Positions 28,911-36,926 of a stretch of 64,000 bases of DNA are shown here, in pieces. The stretch is from NCBI RefSeq assembly GCF_001904725.1, contig NZ_MRCE01000008.1, positions 1 to 64,000 of the forward strand. The letters are read 5' to 3'. How positions within the stretch are numbered: the stretch's first letter is position 1; every line of letters starts with the position of its first letter. This DNA is from Phormidium ambiguum IAM M-71. GTDB taxonomy: Bacteria; Cyanobacteriota; Cyanobacteriia; Cyanobacteriales; Aerosakkonemataceae. The translations under genes and the position numbers were made by a program. The notes below the pieces were generated by a model. That model did not search any database. It saw nothing but the letters and a program-made list of their open reading frames with translations, and was not told where the DNA came from.

Positions 28911-29357
28911 TTAGTTATCGTAATCACTATCTTCCCGTTTTCTGGTGACAGGCCAATCTTGATTTTCACCACCAATAAATAATTTTTCAATTGTGACATA
29001 CTCCTTACTCAATTGTTGCAGAGCATTGATTAAAATATCCAGAGCGATCGCATCACTAGTCCCCAAATCAAACCAACAACGCGCCCAAGTTCCCTGATAT
29101 TCAACTTCACTCATATTGTGCATCAAAGCCATTAAACTTTCATCAGCGGCATCTTGGTCATAATCCATATAGCTGATGTCGATTCCACTATCTTGAACTT
29201 GGAGATTTTCTGCATTAAAACCTCCCAATTTTCCTAACAAAAACCAGGAATCAAAAATTTCGTCAATATATTGTTTTTCTCCCGAACCGGGAACAGTCGT
29301 AAACTGTAACCAAATCCATAAATCAAAAGGGTCAAACTCCCGAAATTCTACTTGCAT
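28911..29357 (-). CDS. DUF3531 family protein
   Basis: 148 aa, matching the DUF3531 family conserved in cyanobacteria and plastid-bearing organisms (MQVEFREFDPFDLWIWLQF ... DEIFDSWFLLGKLGGFNAENLQV). Function unknown. It is acidic and soluble with several conserved Trp residues. Position inside a tight operon with TPR, NUDIX and phosphatase genes suggests a shared but unidentified process. Confidence 0.8.
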   Translation of the reverse strand: MQVEFREFDPFDLWIWLQFTTVPGSGEKQYIDEIFDSWFLLGKLGGFNAENLQVQDSGIDISYMDYDQDAADESLMALMHNMSEVEYQGTWARCWFDLGTSDAIALDILINALQQLSKEYVTIEKLFIGGENQDWPVTRKREDSDYDN

Positions 29358-29371
29358 TTTTTCAATCTCAA

Positions 29372-30415
29372 CTAATCTAATTTAGGTAATTGACTCAAAC
29401 TCGGCCCCCATTTTCCCGCCGCTGCTCTGACTTGATTTCGCATGGCGCTACAATTACGTTTGTTTTGTTCATTGCGATCGATCGTATTTTGACTTTTACA
29501 TTGTTCGCGGACAATTTGCGCCACCATTTCTTTCGGTAATTGTTCCGGGTTAGCTAAAGCTAACTGAAAATGTTTTTGCGCTTCTTGGTCTTGCTTGGCA
29601 TTAACTAAAATTTGCGCCTTTAAATAGTGTAACTCTGGATTGTTGGGCGTTTCCTGTAAAGCGCGATCGACAAATTGCAAAGCTTGCTCATATTTTTTCA
29701 AATCCCGACTACCCACAGCAATTCCACGATAAGCTAAATAACTAGGAGCCGCTTTTTCCAATCGTTTAATTGCCAATTCAGGATTCGCAAACGGCAAATT
29801 TACCGAAATTAGTAAATCTAACCAGCCTTTGAGCAAATTAAACTCTGGATCTTCAGGTGCGATCTTTTCTGCCTCATCTAAACTGCGATAAACATCTTGC
29901 AATTTACCCAAAGCTTGAGTCGCGCCATTGAATGCGCCCTTCTCCGTAATTACCACAGCCGCATCCAAAGCATCACTAACAGCTACGTAAAGATTACCAC
30001 GCAAAGGATCGGTTGCCTTCAATTTCTCCGCAGTTTCACGGGTTTTGTTAGCGTAAGATTTGAAAGAATTCAACAAAGCTTCATTTTTCTTATCACTTTG
30101 CCAGTCAGTGTAAACCATAGAAGCTTTCATCGCATAAATCAGCGGTTCATCAGGTTCTTGTGCTGCTGCTTCCGGCAAATAAACTTCTGTTGCTGCTTTG
30201 TAATTTCCCTCCCGAAACAAAGCATTAAAAGCCGCTTCGGTTTTTTCCCCAATTGGCTTAGGGCCACTAACACGGAAAGGATCTCCCGCCACAGCCAGAT
30301 TTACCGACAAGCCGAGAGTCATCACCAGCGAACCGATGAGCGATCGACACTTCCAAGATGATAACCCACGAGCAGAAAAATTTTCCTTAAGAATAGAAAA
30401 CATCTTCCCCATCAC
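29372..30415 (-). CDS. Secreted TPR-repeat protein (Sll0314/Alr1548-like)
   Basis: 347 aa. An N-terminal hydrophobic segment ending in AVAG (LIGSLVMTLGLSVNLAVAG) is a probable signal peptide, placing the protein in the periplasm or thylakoid lumen. The mature part is helical with TPR units (for example YEQALQFVDRALQETPNNPELHYLKAQILV, ~residues 240-275). It resembles a cyanobacterial TPR family typified by Sll0314/Alr1548; the name is from memory. It is the first gene of the four-gene operon. Confidence 0.78.
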   Translation of the reverse strand: MMGKMFSILKENFSARGLSSWKCRSLIGSLVMTLGLSVNLAVAGDPFRVSGPKPIGEKTEAAFNALFREGNYKAATEVYLPEAAAQEPDEPLIYAMKASMVYTDWQSDKKNEALLNSFKSYANKTRETAEKLKATDPLRGNLYVAVSDALDAAVVITEKGAFNGATQALGKLQDVYRSLDEAEKIAPEDPEFNLLKGWLDLLISVNLPFANPELAIKRLEKAAPSYLAYRGIAVGSRDLKKYEQALQFVDRALQETPNNPELHYLKAQILVNAKQDQEAQKHFQLALANPEQLPKEMVAQIVREQCKSQNTIDRNEQNKRNCSAMRNQVRAAAGKWGPSLSQLPKLD

Positions 30416-30489
30416 CTCATTTGCTCTAAATCATTATTTTGTATGATGCCAAAGCCAAGACGCAAAGCTCAATGATACTGTTCCTAAGA

Positions 30490-31872
30490 CTAAGGATTAC
30501 TATTAAAAGTATGAGAGAAGCGATCGGCGCAGTCAAAAGCCCCATCACCAACACACCCCTCAATCAACCCCTCAATTCCATTCACCGGAACAATCTTCAC
30601 TCCCAACTTATCAGAAACTTCCGCAACAGTTAGATCGTCCAAAAACCTAGTATCTCCATGTTTCAACATTAAAGATGGCAATAAAATTCCCTCTCCCAAA
30701 TCTTTACCTTGTAAATTAAACAACAAATCTTCCCCAGTCAATAACCCAGTCACAGTAATTTTTTGCCCCCAATACTGACTAGGAAAAGCAGCCATCTCCA
30801 CAGCCAAACCTTCGACTTTATTCAATCTTTCCAAAATAGGTTGAAAAGCTTTTTCCACTGCATTTCCCACAACCCAAGTCAGCCTCCTTTCCGGCGCAAC
30901 TTTCGCGGGTAAACTTTTCGCCGCTTCCTCAAATTTCCTTAAAAACAAGCGAATTGAACCCACACCATTATCAATTTGTGGATAATCCTCATAATGTGAT
31001 TCTGGTGGTAAATCTTCCCCCGCAATCAAAAACCATTCATCAGCTAACCAAATACAATTTTTCCGACTTTTTTTCTGTAACTCATTTTGCAGTTGTTGGA
31101 CTTGGAAAATTACTTCTTTAGCTTTCTCTGGAGTAACCGGAATTAATTCATCTTCTTCTGGACGAAAGCGAGTTAAACCAACCGGAACAACTGCTACTGA
31201 TGCAACTGCGGGAACTTCCCCTTTGTGGAATTTTGCTAAATCTCGCAATGTGGTTTCTAAGTGTATCCCGTCATTAATTCCCGGACAAACAACGACTTGG
31301 GCATGAATTTGTAAACGCCGTTTTTGAAACCATTTAATTTGTTCCAAAATTTGTGCAGCCCGTTGATTTTTTAATAAGCGAGTTCTGATTTCTGGTTCGG
31401 TAGCGTGAACGGAAACATAAAGCGGAGAAAGCCGCATTTGTTCAATTCGGTTCCATTCTTTCTGGGTGAGATTAGTTAATGTTAAATAAGAACCATAAAG
31501 GAAACTTAAACGATAATCATCATCTTTGAAATATAAAGATTCTCTTTTTCCTGGTGGTTGTTGATCGATGAAACAAAAAGGACAACGATTGTTACATTGA
31601 ATTAAACCATCAAATAAAGCGGTTTCAAATTCTAAGCCTAAGTCTTCGTCGTAATCTTTTTCAATTTCAACTTTATGGGTTTTGCCTTTAGCGTCTAAAA
31701 CTTCTAATTCTAGGAATTCGTCGGCACATAAGAATTTGTAGTCGATGAGATCGCGGGGTTGAGTACCGTTAATAGCTACTAAACGATCGCCAATCTCAAA
31801 TCCAATCTCAGATGCGATCGAATCAGGTAAAACTTTCGTAATTAAAGCCGGACGCAGCGAAATTTCACTCAT
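30490..31872 (-). CDS. TIGR03279-type radical-SAM-like Fe-S protein with PDZ (DUF512)
   Basis: 460 aa. An N-terminal PDZ-like segment (~1-70; IASEIGFEIGDRLVAINGTQPRDLID) is followed by a cysteine cluster NNRCPFCFIDQ and the DUF512 C-terminal half. This is a cyanobacterial family described as a putative Fe-S oxidoreductase related to radical-SAM enzymes; its reaction is unknown. The expected third cysteine of a CxxxCxxC motif appears as NRCPFC with an earlier Cys in IQCNN. It is nearly universal in cyanobacteria. Same strand as uppP, 95 nt downstream of it across a spacer repeat. Confidence 0.85.
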   Translation of the reverse strand: MSEISLRPALITKVLPDSIASEIGFEIGDRLVAINGTQPRDLIDYKFLCADEFLELEVLDAKGKTHKVEIEKDYDEDLGLEFETALFDGLIQCNNRCPFCFIDQQPPGKRESLYFKDDDYRLSFLYGSYLTLTNLTQKEWNRIEQMRLSPLYVSVHATEPEIRTRLLKNQRAAQILEQIKWFQKRRLQIHAQVVVCPGINDGIHLETTLRDLAKFHKGEVPAVASVAVVPVGLTRFRPEEDELIPVTPEKAKEVIFQVQQLQNELQKKSRKNCIWLADEWFLIAGEDLPPESHYEDYPQIDNGVGSIRLFLRKFEEAAKSLPAKVAPERRLTWVVGNAVEKAFQPILERLNKVEGLAVEMAAFPSQYWGQKITVTGLLTGEDLLFNLQGKDLGEGILLPSLMLKHGDTRFLDDLTVAEVSDKLGVKIVPVNGIEGLIEGCVGDGAFDCADRFSHTFNSNP

Positions 31873-31967
31873 TACTCAGTAGTCATTAGTCATTGGTCAC
31901 TAGTCATTAGTCAAGCGATTTATCAATAGTTTTCTCCAAATGACAAATGACAAATGACTAATAACTA
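31873..31967. repeat. Short tandem spacer repeat
   Basis: Heptamer-type filler: GTCATTAGTCATTGGTCAC on one side and CAAATGACAAATGACAAATG on the other, partly inverted relative to each other. Same family as 2058-2145 and 22630-22712. Confidence 0.65.
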
Positions 31968-32924
31968 TTAGCTATTTTGCAACACTCCGGTAAAAATTGC
32001 CGCTAAAATCGCCACGCCAAAGATTAAGCGATACCAAATAAACACCCAAGTACTTTGAGTTTGTAGGAATTTTAGCAACCAAGCGATCGCTAAATAAGAA
32101 AAAATTCCCGACGAAATTACCCCAACAATTAATGGCAGTATTCCTGCATCTCCCAAACCTTCCGACAAAATCCCTTTTAATTCCACCAACCCAGCTAAAG
32201 TAATCGCAGGAATTCCTAACAAAAAAGAAAACCTTGCTGCTGTCGCCCTTTCTAAACCCATGAACAACCCAGCAGTTAAAGTAGAACCAGAACGAGAAAC
32301 TCCGGGAATTAAAGCTAATGCTTGCCCTAAACCCATTAAAATTCCATCTCTGGTTCCTAATTTGTCAAATTTCCGTTTCCGAGTCCCGATCGTTTCCGCT
32401 ACTCCTAACAATATTGACATGACGATTGAAGCAGTAGCGATCGCCCCTAAACTCCGCAACGGGGAATTATCAAAGTCAGGAATAAAGATTTTAATCAATA
32501 TCCCAAAGAATACGATCGGAATCGTACCAAAAAGAATTCCCAATGCTAATTTAAACTCTTGCGCCTCATAATCTTTAGTTGCGATCGCTGCGATCGAACC
32601 CATCACAATATTTTTTAAATCCCGCCAAAAATACCACAACACCGCCGCAATACTACCCAATTGAATTACTGCGGTAAAAGCAACACCCGGATCGCCCCAT
32701 CCCAACACAACTGGCACTACTTTTAAATGCGCCGTACTACTAATTGGTAAAAATTCTGTCGCCCCTTGCACAAATCCCAAGGCAATTGCTTGAAATACAT
32801 TTACCTGACTAGTGGTTGTTGTCGCCACCGCCGACTGAGAAAGTGCTTTTAAAGGTAAGGCAAGAAAAGTGCTAATAATTCCTAAACCCAAAAACCCGCG
32901 CCATTGGCGTTGTGATAAACCCAT
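31968..32924 (-). CDS. uppP: Undecaprenyl-diphosphate phosphatase
   Basis: 318 aa from ATG at 32924; the frame opens at 32975, but the extra residues (GRLCLVVRLRVKG) are unlike the family. The BacA/UppP signatures are present: EFLPISSTAHL (usual G replaced by A) and PGVSRSGSTLTAGL. It dephosphorylates undecaprenyl diphosphate at the plasma membrane, recycling the lipid carrier for peptidoglycan and polysaccharides. About eight membrane helices follow an extra N-terminal helix (LGIISTFLALPLKALS) that might be a signal peptide. Confidence 0.92.
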   Translation of the reverse strand: MGLSQRQWRGFLGLGIISTFLALPLKALSQSAVATTTTSQVNVFQAIALGFVQGATEFLPISSTAHLKVVPVVLGWGDPGVAFTAVIQLGSIAAVLWYFWRDLKNIVMGSIAAIATKDYEAQEFKLALGILFGTIPIVFFGILIKIFIPDFDNSPLRSLGAIATASIVMSILLGVAETIGTRKRKFDKLGTRDGILMGLGQALALIPGVSRSGSTLTAGLFMGLERATAARFSFLLGIPAITLAGLVELKGILSEGLGDAGILPLIVGVISSGIFSYLAIAWLLKFLQTQSTWVFIWYRLIFGVAILAAIFTGVLQNS

Positions 32925-33091
32925 GTTTACTTTACCTTTAACTCTCAATCTGACCACCAAGCATAGCCTACCCAAAAAAATCAGCTTTAACTTTAAAGTT
33001 TCAATGTTAATTCACAGCGATCGATCATCACCCCATCACCCCATCCCCCCACTTCCCCTACTCCATTTCCGAAAACTAAGCTAATATAAAA

Positions 33092-33110
33092 ATACCCCCC
33101 TGGGGGATAT
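33092..33110. promoter_or_regulatory. C-tract/G-tract palindrome resembling a CsoR/InrS-type operator
   Basis: ATACCCCCCTGGGGGATAT lies between divergent uppP and the DUF3120 gene. Operators of the CsoR/RcnR/InrS metal- and formaldehyde-sensor family have this look: an AT-flanked run of Cs meeting a run of Gs. A TATAAA-like box (33086-33091) abuts it. No such regulator is encoded in the window, so the assignment is inference. Confidence 0.35.
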
Positions 33111-33161
33111 TTGTTGTGATATCTTAAATAAGGTAAACTTAAGTAACAAAAATTAAAAATC

Positions 33162-33860
33162 TTGCATAATAATACATTGTCTGCTTACACATCTTTTCGG
33201 GCCACTGATTGGTGGCGCATCGGTTCTAAGAAAGCCTGGTTAGTCTTCCTGGCAGCCTCATTCCTGGTTTCCGTACCAGTATTCATACAAGCGCCCCTAG
33301 TGCGCCTCTTACCCTTGCTGAGCTTGTTATTTACCTTGGTTTGGGTTGGTTTAAGTTTTGTGCTAATGAAAAGGCCAAAGACCCAAATTTGGGGAGATTT
33401 GCTTTTAGGGTTTAGTTGGAGTTGGTTAGCGGGGTCAATTTATTGGGGTTGGCTGCGTTGGGAACCGTTAATTCACCTGCCAGTGGAAGCGATCGGACTA
33501 CCTTTTGCTTTATGGTGTCTCAGGCAAGGTTGGGGCAAGGTAGGTAGCTGGTTTTATCTCGGTTCCTTATTTGGCACAGCCGTTACAGATTTGTATTTTT
33601 ACTTAGTAGATTTAATTCCTTCCTGGCGACAATTAATGCAAGTAGAGCCAGAATTAGCGATACAGATATTGCAAGATGCCACAACTCATGTTAGTACAGC
33701 CTGGGGAATTAGTTGGGCGATCGTACTTTTGAACATCCTCTTGGGCGTGGGTACTTTACCCTGGCGCTCAGGACAGTTACACTGGTGGGCGTTTAGTGGA
33801 GCAGTTCTGAGTACAATTTTAGTAGATGGCCTATTTTGGATAGCTGCCTCAGCTGCCTGA
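33162..33860 (+). CDS. DUF3120 family membrane protein
   Basis: 232 aa from a TTG start at 33162; a second TTG at 33177 is possible. It matches the cyanobacterial DUF3120 family (KKAWLVFLAASFLVSVPVFIQAPLVR). Five or six hydrophobic segments indicate an integral membrane protein. The function is unknown. The upstream palindrome at 33092-33110 suggests metal-linked regulation, but this is unproven. The next gene lies 120 nt downstream on the same strand. Confidence 0.8.
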   Translation: MHNNTLSAYTSFRATDWWRIGSKKAWLVFLAASFLVSVPVFIQAPLVRLLPLLSLLFTLVWVGLSFVLMKRPKTQIWGDLLLGFSWSWLAGSIYWGWLRWEPLIHLPVEAIGLPFALWCLRQGWGKVGSWFYLGSLFGTAVTDLYFYLVDLIPSWRQLMQVEPELAIQILQDATTHVSTAWGISWAIVLLNILLGVGTLPWRSGQLHWWAFSGAVLSTILVDGLFWIAASAA

Positions 33861-33980
33861 AACTCAATCCTTCACGGGACAAAAAAAGTGGGATTTCACA
33901 AATGTCACGCGAATTCAGGCAATAAATTACTATAAATAATAGAGACTCTGACTAACTCCACGTCGCTTCTCTAACATCCG

Positions 33981-34973
33981 GTGACGTTGCAACCTACATC
34001 CGTTCCTTATCTGTTACTAAAAACCGAGTCTGGAAATCGATACTTACCACTGGTAGGCAGTCATTGCTGGACTATTGGTAGAAGCGATGACAATAACTTT
34101 GTCATCCCGGATCGGTGGATTTCCCGCAACCATGCAATGTTACAGTGCATGGAAACAGGGGAGTTCTATTTAATCGATTTAGGAAGTCGTAATGGATCTT
34201 TTGTCAATGGGCGCAGAGTCAGCGTTCCGGTAACGCTGCGAAATGGCGATCGTCTCACATTTGGTCAAACCGAATTAGATTTCTTTTCTCCGACCAATGA
34301 TACTCCTCAACAGCAAACTAATAGTAATTCTGATGAGTTAACTGCTACCTCTGCTTTGCACGTTCGGCGCTTAATCTCAGTCATGGTAGTTGATATTCGT
34401 GACTTTACCGTTTTAACTCGTCAATTAGATGAAAAACTGCTTTCAGAATTGATTGGCACATGGTTTCGTCATTGCGGGAGTATTATCCGGGATTACGGCA
34501 GTTGGGTAGATAAGTACATTGGGGATGCAGTAATGGCAGTTTGGTTTCATGGTGGACGTTCCATTACCAATGAAGAAGTAAGTAAAATTTGTCAGGCACT
34601 TAGCGACCTGTACAAAATGACTCAGGAATTGGATCGAGAATATGTTCTACCATTTCCTATGCGAATTGGGGCGGGAATTAACACAGGTTATGCAATGGTG
34701 GGTAATACAGGAAGTGGCGATCGACCAGACTACACCGCTTTAGGAGATACTGTTAATGCCACTTTTCGCTTAGAATCTTCTACTAAGCAGTTGGGAATGG
34801 ATATAGCTTTAGGTGAAAGTACTTATCAATATTTGCTTCCTTTAGGTGCTGAGGATGCTGGCTTTAAGAAACAAGAAGTAAATCTCAAAGGCTACGACAC
34901 CCCAACCGTTACTTACGCAGGAACTTTTGCCGACTTGGAAAGATTTTTGGCAATCCAAAAAAAAAGTCAATAG
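33981..34973 (+). CDS. FHA-domain class III adenylate/guanylate cyclase
   Basis: 330 aa from GTG at 33981. An FHA domain (~20-100; TIGRSDDNNFVIPDRWISRNHAML ... GSRNGSFVNG) binds phosphothreonine. The class III cyclase domain (~130-310) has the metal-binding Asp residues in VVDIRDFTVLT and YIGDAVMAVW and the transition-state motif ALGDTVNATFRLE. It probably makes cAMP when a phosphorylated partner is bound; ATP versus GTP preference is not decided. There is no membrane segment. Confidence 0.9.
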   Translation: MTLQPTSVPYLLLKTESGNRYLPLVGSHCWTIGRSDDNNFVIPDRWISRNHAMLQCMETGEFYLIDLGSRNGSFVNGRRVSVPVTLRNGDRLTFGQTELDFFSPTNDTPQQQTNSNSDELTATSALHVRRLISVMVVDIRDFTVLTRQLDEKLLSELIGTWFRHCGSIIRDYGSWVDKYIGDAVMAVWFHGGRSITNEEVSKICQALSDLYKMTQELDREYVLPFPMRIGAGINTGYAMVGNTGSGDRPDYTALGDTVNATFRLESSTKQLGMDIALGESTYQYLLPLGAEDAGFKKQEVNLKGYDTPTVTYAGTFADLERFLAIQKKSQ

Positions 34974-35069
34974 ACAGAAGTTCATAAAGACGGCACTATA
35001 AGACCGATAATAATCTTTTGATGGAAGCTGTGTGGACATCAATCCAGTTTTTGAGGGAGGTACTGAGAA

Positions 35070-35510
35070 ATGAAAAAATTGTTACGTTTGTTCACAGTAT
35101 GTGCTTTGGTCATTGGTTGCTGGGCAGGAATGGGATTCACCCAACGCGCTAATGCAGTTTCTTTGACCAGCGTGGCGTTTAACTCTGCACCAGTGTTGGC
35201 AGAAACATCTGCTGAAGCTGAATTGCGAAATAGAGTAGACGCGAAGCTAGGAGAAATCGCCAACAAAATTGATTTAAACAATACCAACTTACGAGCATTT
35301 AAGCGTTTCCAAGGAATGTATCCCAACTTAGGTGCGAAGATCGTCAAAAATGCACCTTATGAAAAGGTAGAGGATGTATTGGATATTCCGGGACTTAGCG
35401 AACGTCAAAAGGAAATTCTCCAAGCTAACTTGGATGAATTTACCGTGACTCCAGTAGAGTCTGCTTTTAACGAAGGAGACGATCGCATTAACAACGGTAT
35501 CTATCGTTAA
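35070..35510 (+). CDS. psbU: Photosystem II 12 kDa extrinsic protein PsbU
   Basis: 146 aa, start ATG at 35070 after GGGAGG. A signal peptide ([20 protein letters not shown] ... ANA) with a second cleavage-like AETSAEAE segment precedes the mature domain. The mature part ([22 protein letters not shown] ... [14 protein letters not shown]) has the helix-hairpin-helix fold of PsbU. It binds the lumenal side of photosystem II and stabilises the oxygen-evolving complex. It is monocistronic, with a terminator-like structure downstream. Confidence 0.95.
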   Translation: MKKLLRLFTVCALVIGCWAGMGFTQRANAVSLTSVAFNSAPVLAETSAEAELRNRVDAKLGEIANKIDLNNTNLRAFKRFQGMYPNLGAKIVKNAPYEKVEDVLDIPGLSERQKEILQANLDEFTVTPVESAFNEGDDRINNGIYR

Positions 35511-35576
35511 GTTGGTATTTGGTAGTGGGTAGTTGGTAGTCATTTAAAAATTAATTACCCCAACCTTTGATTAAAC

Positions 35577-35676
35577 CCACCCCTGGAACAATTCAAAATT
35601 TAAAATCCGAAATTAAAAACAGTTATCTTTTTAATTCCGCATGACAAATTTTGCATTAATCAGGGGTGGTTTTTTT
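35577..35676 (+). terminator. Terminator-like structure after psbU
   Basis: CCACCCCTG (35577-35585) pairs with CAGGGGTGG (35661-35669), followed by a run of seven Ts. The 75-nt loop is long. It lies between convergent psbU and the catalase-related gene and would end psbU transcription. Confidence 0.45.
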
Positions 35677-35683
35677 GCCATTA

Positions 35684-36883
35684 TTAAAAGCTTTCGTTTC
35701 CTGTTGGTTCTTGGGGAACCAGACTTTGTTTCTGATAGCGATAGTTAGCAACCACAGGGTAAACAACACCCCGTAAACGATTTATGCAACCAACTGGACG
35801 ATGAACTGCTAAACCATTCCAGGGAGAAAAACGCAGGTTTTCACAGAAATCGTATTGTTTCTCATAATCAATTATTTGATGTTTGACAATCAAACGACCT
35901 ACGGTAAAGAAAGGCGATTCTTTTTCTTTCCAGGTGATTGTTGTATCATCGATCGACATTTTTGGACTAGTTTGGAACTGAATACCGAACTCCCAAATAT
36001 ACTCAGCATCAGGTTTCGCTAAAGCTTGAATAATGTCATTGCGGTAATAATCATCTGGTTGATTGGGATCTAAGCCGAGTGCTTTGGCGCGATCGCCAAA
36101 TGGTAATTTAGAAATACCTGGACGAGATTGGAATGGAATCTTCTCATGCGGTGGCTTGGGTGACACAGGAGTAAAAGCATATTTAATTACCGCCGGATAT
36201 CCCACAGGAACTCGACTCGTCTGCGCGGGATCGAAATTGGGGGGAAGACCCAAAGCCGAAGCAGAACTACTCCAATATCGTTGTGTTAGTAAACTTTTGG
36301 GAACCTCACTCGTACCCTTAAGCAGTGCTAAAAATTGCCTGGGATGTCTAAAAAGCCATTTTTTTGTTGCTTCCTTAGACTCAACAACAGCAGAAAAGAA
36401 ACCGTAATAATCTTTGATGGTTTTGACAAAGAAAAACTCCGAATTGTGAACAATAATGTCCTGCGTTTTCGACTCATAGCTTTGCTCAAGTCTTTCTCCA
36501 TCCACATTCATCACTTTCACTGCCATTGAGCGAGTATCTGACTCGTAATCATTTTTGATTTGAAACGCTCCGTTAGCAAATCGTAACCAAACAGGATATT
36601 GTTTAGGCGAAGAGAGCAAGCCTTGCTTAATGGAAATAGCATTAAGTTGTGAAGGAGTCAAAGAAGCGCGTTTGCTTAATTCGCGTTTAATTGCTTCTTC
36701 ATCAAAGTCAAAAATTTCCAGAATTCCTTTAACAGCGGCGTGACTTTTGGTGTGGGTATCTCGCATCGCTCGCTCTTTATCTTTGTAAAGATTATCCATC
36801 CGAATTCTGACTTGTTCAGTCACAAGTTCGTAGTATTTGCGTTCATCTTGTTCGGGATATTCTGTGAATAATTTCTGGTTCAT
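35684..36883 (-). CDS. Catalase-related heme protein (allene-oxide-synthase/hydroperoxide-metabolising type)
   Basis: 399 aa, shorter than true catalases (~480+) and close to catalase-related allene oxide synthases (~370). Heme-site features visible: distal His in DTHTKSHAAVKG (H44), the catalase RF(S/A)NG motif in WLRFANGA (R101), the distal Asn in IIVHNSEFFFVK (N147), and a proximal-ligand RxxxY near the C-terminus in INRLRGVVYP (R371-Y375). Members of this superfamily turn fatty-acid hydroperoxides into epoxides or aldehydes, or degrade H2O2. Third gene of a cluster with a cyclooxygenase-like protein (43 nt upstream) and a DUF2235 hydrolase. An AAGG ribosome site supports the start. No signal peptide. 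Confidence 0.75.
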   Translation of the reverse strand: MNQKLFTEYPEQDERKYYELVTEQVRIRMDNLYKDKERAMRDTHTKSHAAVKGILEIFDFDEEAIKRELSKRASLTPSQLNAISIKQGLLSSPKQYPVWLRFANGAFQIKNDYESDTRSMAVKVMNVDGERLEQSYESKTQDIIVHNSEFFFVKTIKDYYGFFSAVVESKEATKKWLFRHPRQFLALLKGTSEVPKSLLTQRYWSSSASALGLPPNFDPAQTSRVPVGYPAVIKYAFTPVSPKPPHEKIPFQSRPGISKLPFGDRAKALGLDPNQPDDYYRNDIIQALAKPDAEYIWEFGIQFQTSPKMSIDDTTITWKEKESPFFTVGRLIVKHQIIDYEKQYDFCENLRFSPWNGLAVHRPVGCINRLRGVVYPVVANYRYQKQSLVPQEPTGNESF

Positions 36884-36926
36884 ACTTTACCTTTTGCCAT
36901 GACAGTACAGTTTTTTCATTAACAGT

